Source: an uncultured Rhizobiaceae group bacterium (lineage in GTDB: Bacteria > Pseudomonadota > Alphaproteobacteria > Rhizobiales > Rhizobiaceae). From it: a stretch of DNA of 38,659 bases. The position numbers were made by a program, and so were the translations under genes. Below, piece by piece: positions 35,941-38,659 of this stretch (its first letter is position 1; each line of letters begins with the position of its first letter). The DNA lies in assembly GCA_905480295.1 (NCBI GenBank), contig CAJQPW010000009.1:1-38659 (forward strand), read 5' to 3'. Below the pieces are notes generated by a model, which saw only the letters and a list, made by a program, of their open reading frames with translations, was not told the origin of the DNA and ran no database searches.

Positions 35941-37782
35941 TCACCTTCGTCCGAAAAGTTTTTCAATATCGGCGAGCTTGAGTTCGATATAGGTTGGCCG
36001 TCCGTGATTGCATTGCCCTGAATTGGGTGTGGCCTCCATATCACGCAACAAGCGGTCCATTTCCAATGGCAACAGTTTGCGCCCGGACCGCACGGAGCCA
36101 TGGCAGGACATGGTCGCCGCCACATGGTCGATCTTATCGGCCACCAGACTGCTCGATCCCCATTGGCTCAACTCGTCAACCAGATCCTGCAACAGGTTCT
36201 CGCAATTGACTTCGCCAAGTATTGCCGGTGTTTCCCGCACGGCCACCGCGCCGGGGCCGAAAGCCTCAATACCCAGACCAAGTGTTTTTAATTCATCGAC
36301 ATGGTCAATCAGGCGATTGACGTCCTGTTCCGGCATTTCAACAATTTCCGGAATCAACAACATCTGGCTGGAAACACCAGTATCAGCGATCTGCTGTTTC
36401 ATTCTTTCATAGACCAGGCGTTCGTGCGCAGCATGTTGGTCTACGATCACCAATCCATCGCCGGTTTGCGCGACGATATAATTGTGGTGCAGTTGTGCCC
36501 GTGCTGCACCCAGAGGCAGAGATTCTGCTATGGGATCAAGTTGAGGTTCTTCTCTGACGTCCGCCGAATGGGCTGTCGTTGCGTCAAATCGAGCCTGTGA
36601 ATTTTCGGAAAAGCCCGCTGGGAATGCCGTTGACGGGGCCGGTTCAACAGGACGGTTGGGCGATTGTTGCCAGTCGTGGTTTTGGTTTTTTGCCGGCGGT
36701 TGCCACTGTCGACCGGCCACTGCCCGTTCAGCAATACCGCCCGGCTTGAAGGCGGAGAGCATGGCGTCGCCACCTTCGGTGGAAGCCCGATGGCCTGAGT
36801 TCGATATGGCCTCACGCAGGGCGCCGACAATCAGTCCCCGCACCAGTCCTGCGTCGCGAAAACGAACCTCAGACTTTGCCGGATGCACATTGACGTCAAC
36901 TTGTTTGGGATCAAGGGTCAGAAACAGGGCCATTACCGGGTGTCTGTGTCGCGAAAGGAAATCCATATAGGCGCCGCGTATGGCACCGCTCAACTGTTTG
37001 TCGCGCACCGGGCGTCCATTGACATAAACAAACTGGTGAAGGGCGTTTCCCCGGTTGAAAGTGGGAAGCGACGCATAGCCATACAGTTCGACCCCTTCGC
37101 GGGCTGCATCAATCAGCATGGCGTTTGGTGGGAATTCTCTGCCCAATACCTGTTCGCACCGACGCAGCAGCGCGTCCTCGCCGTTGACTTGCGGATATTC
37201 CGTGGCCTGACGGTCTTCGCCACCCACCGATATATGGATTTCTGGGTGACCGAGCACCGTGCGCTTGATGACATCGCTGATGGCATTGGCTTCGGCTCTG
37301 TCGGTCTTCATGAATTTCAACCGTGCCGGTGTTGCATAAAACAGATCCGCGACTTCGACGACTGTTCCTTCGCTCAATGCCGCTGGCCGGACCGGTTGAA
37401 CCGATCCGCCATGCACCTGAATTTCCCAACCATTGTCACCACCAGCCAGGCGTGAACGAATGGTCAACCGGGAAACCGAGCCAATCGATGGCAATGCTTC
37501 ACCGCGAAACCCGAGACTGCGAATATCCGTAAGATCATCACCCAGTTTGGACGTGCAGTGCCGTTCGATCGACAATTGCAGATCGCTTTCGTCCATGCCG
37601 CGCCCGTTGTCGGTCACACGAATGAGGTTTTTGCCTCCCCCTGCTGTCACGATCGATATTCGGTTGGCGCCTGAATCAATGGCATTGTCGAGTAATTCGC
37701 GCACAACACTGGCCGGACGCTCAATCACCTCACCGGCGGCAATCTGGTTGACGATGTTTTCGCTGAGGCGACGCACGGTCAT
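35941..37782 (-). CDS. mutL: DNA mismatch repair protein MutL
   Basis: MutL couples MutS mismatch recognition to strand removal. The N-terminal GHKL ATPase has [22 protein letters not shown] and [13 protein letters not shown] disordered linker (about residues 340-420) joins the C-terminal dimerisation domain. That domain carries the endonuclease motif DQHA-x2-E-x4-E at D448-E459 ([12 protein letters not shown]) and the matching C591-N-H-G-R-P. The protein should therefore nick DNA itself, as expected in bacteria without MutH. Length 613 aa. DUF2093 lies downstream. Confidence 0.97.
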   Translation of the reverse strand: MTVRRLSENIVNQIAAGEVIERPASVVRELLDNAIDSGANRISIVTAGGGKNLIRVTDNGRGMDESDLQLSIERHCTSKLGDDLTDIRSLGFRGEALPSIGSVSRLTIRSRLAGGDNGWEIQVHGGSVQPVRPAALSEGTVVEVADLFYATPARLKFMKTDRAEANAISDVIKRTVLGHPEIHISVGGEDRQATEYPQVNGEDALLRRCEQVLGREFPPNAMLIDAAREGVELYGYASLPTFNRGNALHQFVYVNGRPVRDKQLSGAIRGAYMDFLSRHRHPVMALFLTLDPKQVDVNVHPAKSEVRFRDAGLVRGLIVGALREAISNSGHRASTEGGDAMLSAFKPGGIAERAVAGRQWQPPAKNQNHDWQQSPNRPVEPAPSTAFPAGFSENSQARFDATTAHSADVREEPQLDPIAESLPLGAARAQLHHNYIVAQTGDGLVIVDQHAAHERLVYERMKQQIADTGVSSQMLLIPEIVEMPEQDVNRLIDHVDELKTLGLGIEAFGPGAVAVRETPAILGEVNCENLLQDLVDELSQWGSSSLVADKIDHVAATMSCHGSVRSGRKLLPLEMDRLLRDMEATPNSGQCNHGRPTYIELKLADIEKLFGRR

Positions 37783-37880
37783 ATTTGAATACCGGGTTGA
37801 TTTCGCTCGAATCGCCCTTGATTGACGATCCCTGTTGGATTGAAGATGGGACGCCTGAAACCATTGCGCAAGAGTGATGC

Positions 37881-38659
37881 ATGAAACCGGTCAATCTTGA
37901 ACAGTTGAATTTTGTCGGCCACGGATTGGTGCGCCCTGAATGTGCACTTGCCCACAGCAGCGGGGTAATTTTAGTTCCCGACTGGAGCGATGATGGTGGT
38001 GTTTCTGTGGTGTTTCCCGACGGACAGGTCAAGCGACACCTAGCGCGCAACTGGACACCGCTTGCTCGATCCTTGGGCATAAATGGACCCCTGCGTCCCA
38101 ATGGCATTTGCTTGCTGCCCAGTGGAATTTTGTTGCTGGCGCATCTGGGAGACGAACGCGGGGGTATTTTTTCTCTCAACCCGGATGGTGAGGTGACCCC
38201 GGTGCTGACCGAGATCGAAGGCCAGGCATTGCCACCGAGCAACTTTGTCACTGTGGATGAGGCCGGGCGCATCTGGATTACCGTATCGACCCGACAGATA
38301 CCGCGGGCGCTGGCCTATCGAAGTGATATTGCCGATGGTTTTGTTGCGGTTATCGTGGATGGAGAAGCACGAATTGTGGCTGATGATCTTGGTTATACCA
38401 ACGAATGCCTGCCACATCCCGACGGTCGCCGCCTGTTCGTCAACGAGACCTTTGGACGGCGGTTGACCAGCTTTGATATTGCGGCCGACGGATCGTTGAG
38501 CAACCGGCGGACAATTGCGGAACTGGGGCAGGGCACTTTTCCCGATGGTCTGGCTTTTGACAATCGGGGCAACGCCTGGCTGACGTCAATTGTGTCGAAC
38601 AGGGTGTTGCGGGTGGATCATGATGGCAATGTTGAAATCTATCTTGAGGATGCCGATGC
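37881..38659 (+). CDS. SMP-30/gluconolactonase-like beta-propeller protein (truncated by window end)
   Basis: The open frame runs from an ATG at 37881 ([15 protein letters not shown]) off the end of the window, giving 259 residues so far. Repeating segments of the six-bladed propeller are visible: [76 protein letters not shown], and [17 protein letters not shown]. The Asn/Asp/Glu positions match the divalent-metal site of SMP-30/lactonase proteins. The likely role is hydrolysis of a sugar lactone or a related ester in the cytoplasm. It has no signal peptide and only a weak ribosome site. It is divergent from mutL, with a 98-base gap. Confidence 0.85.
   Translation, partial: MKPVNLEQLNFVGHGLVRPECALAHSSGVILVPDWSDDGGVSVVFPDGQVKRHLARNWTPLARSLGINGPLRPNGICLLPSGILLLAHLGDERGGIFSLNPDGEVTPVLTEIEGQALPPSNFVTVDEAGRIWITVSTRQIPRALAYRSDIADGFVAVIVDGEARIVADDLGYTNECLPHPDGRRLFVNETFGRRLTSFDIAADGSLSNRRTIAELGQGTFPDGLAFDNRGNAWLTSIVSNRVLRVDHDGNVEIYLEDAD

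Overview
The gene set and gene order point to an alphaproteobacterium, most likely Hyphomicrobiales (Rhizobiales). The evidence is a hisS-hisZ-hisG operon with a short-form HisG, a CIRCE-controlled groESL, a pmbA-cysQ-DUF4170-waaA-lpxK block beside DUF2093 and mutL, a DUF2927 protein, and a C-terminally degenerate IleRS. Base composition looks moderately GC-rich by eye. No rRNA, tRNA, insertion sequence, prophage or CRISPR array is visible. The window is core chromosome.

Layout. 1-187: no gene I can support. 188-3559: two exported envelope proteins on the minus strand (L,D-transpeptidase, DUF2927), 3-methyladenine glycosylase Tag (+), and an EamA transporter (-). 3560-3968: a long leader holding a 16-codon ORF with five His codons, followed by hisS-hisZ-hisG (3969-7316) and a small exported protein. 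7767-10340 (-): groES-groEL with promoter, CIRCE operator and terminator, and a small zinc-ribbon gene beyond them. 10533-13989: a TadG-like pilus protein with a VWA domain (+, own terminator) and a membrane-anchored, catalytically degenerate EAL protein (-). 14215-17584 (+): a close-packed run of HAD-like protein, ribF and two short-chain dehydrogenases. 17804-21675 (+): ileS and a lipoprotein. 21678-22121 (-): tadA, divergent from rluB-rsmD (22202-23723, +). 23821-27399 (+): active M16 peptidase, inactive M16 partner and a patatin-like hydrolase. 27409-30653 (-): Kef-type antiporter followed by a MATE exporter. 30798-35662 (+): pmbA, cysQ, DUF4170, waaA, lpxK. 35667-37782 (-): mutL then DUF2093. 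37881 to the end (+): a truncated SMP-30-like protein.

How the genes work together. HisZ and HisG form the first enzyme of histidine synthesis, and HisRS consumes the product. A histidine-rich leader peptide would let the cell sense charged tRNA-His and adjust all three genes. WaaA and LpxK supply Kdo-lipid A. The envelope theme recurs in the transpeptidase, the lipoprotein, the M16 proteins and the TadG-like protein. RluB, RsmD, TadA, HisRS and IleRS serve translation.

The strongest candidate for something undescribed is the histidine leader before hisS. Next come the divergent EAL protein, the HAD-like protein lacking its second catalytic Asp, and the small zinc-ribbon protein beside groEL. 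All assignments come from reading the sequence. No database search or folding program was run.
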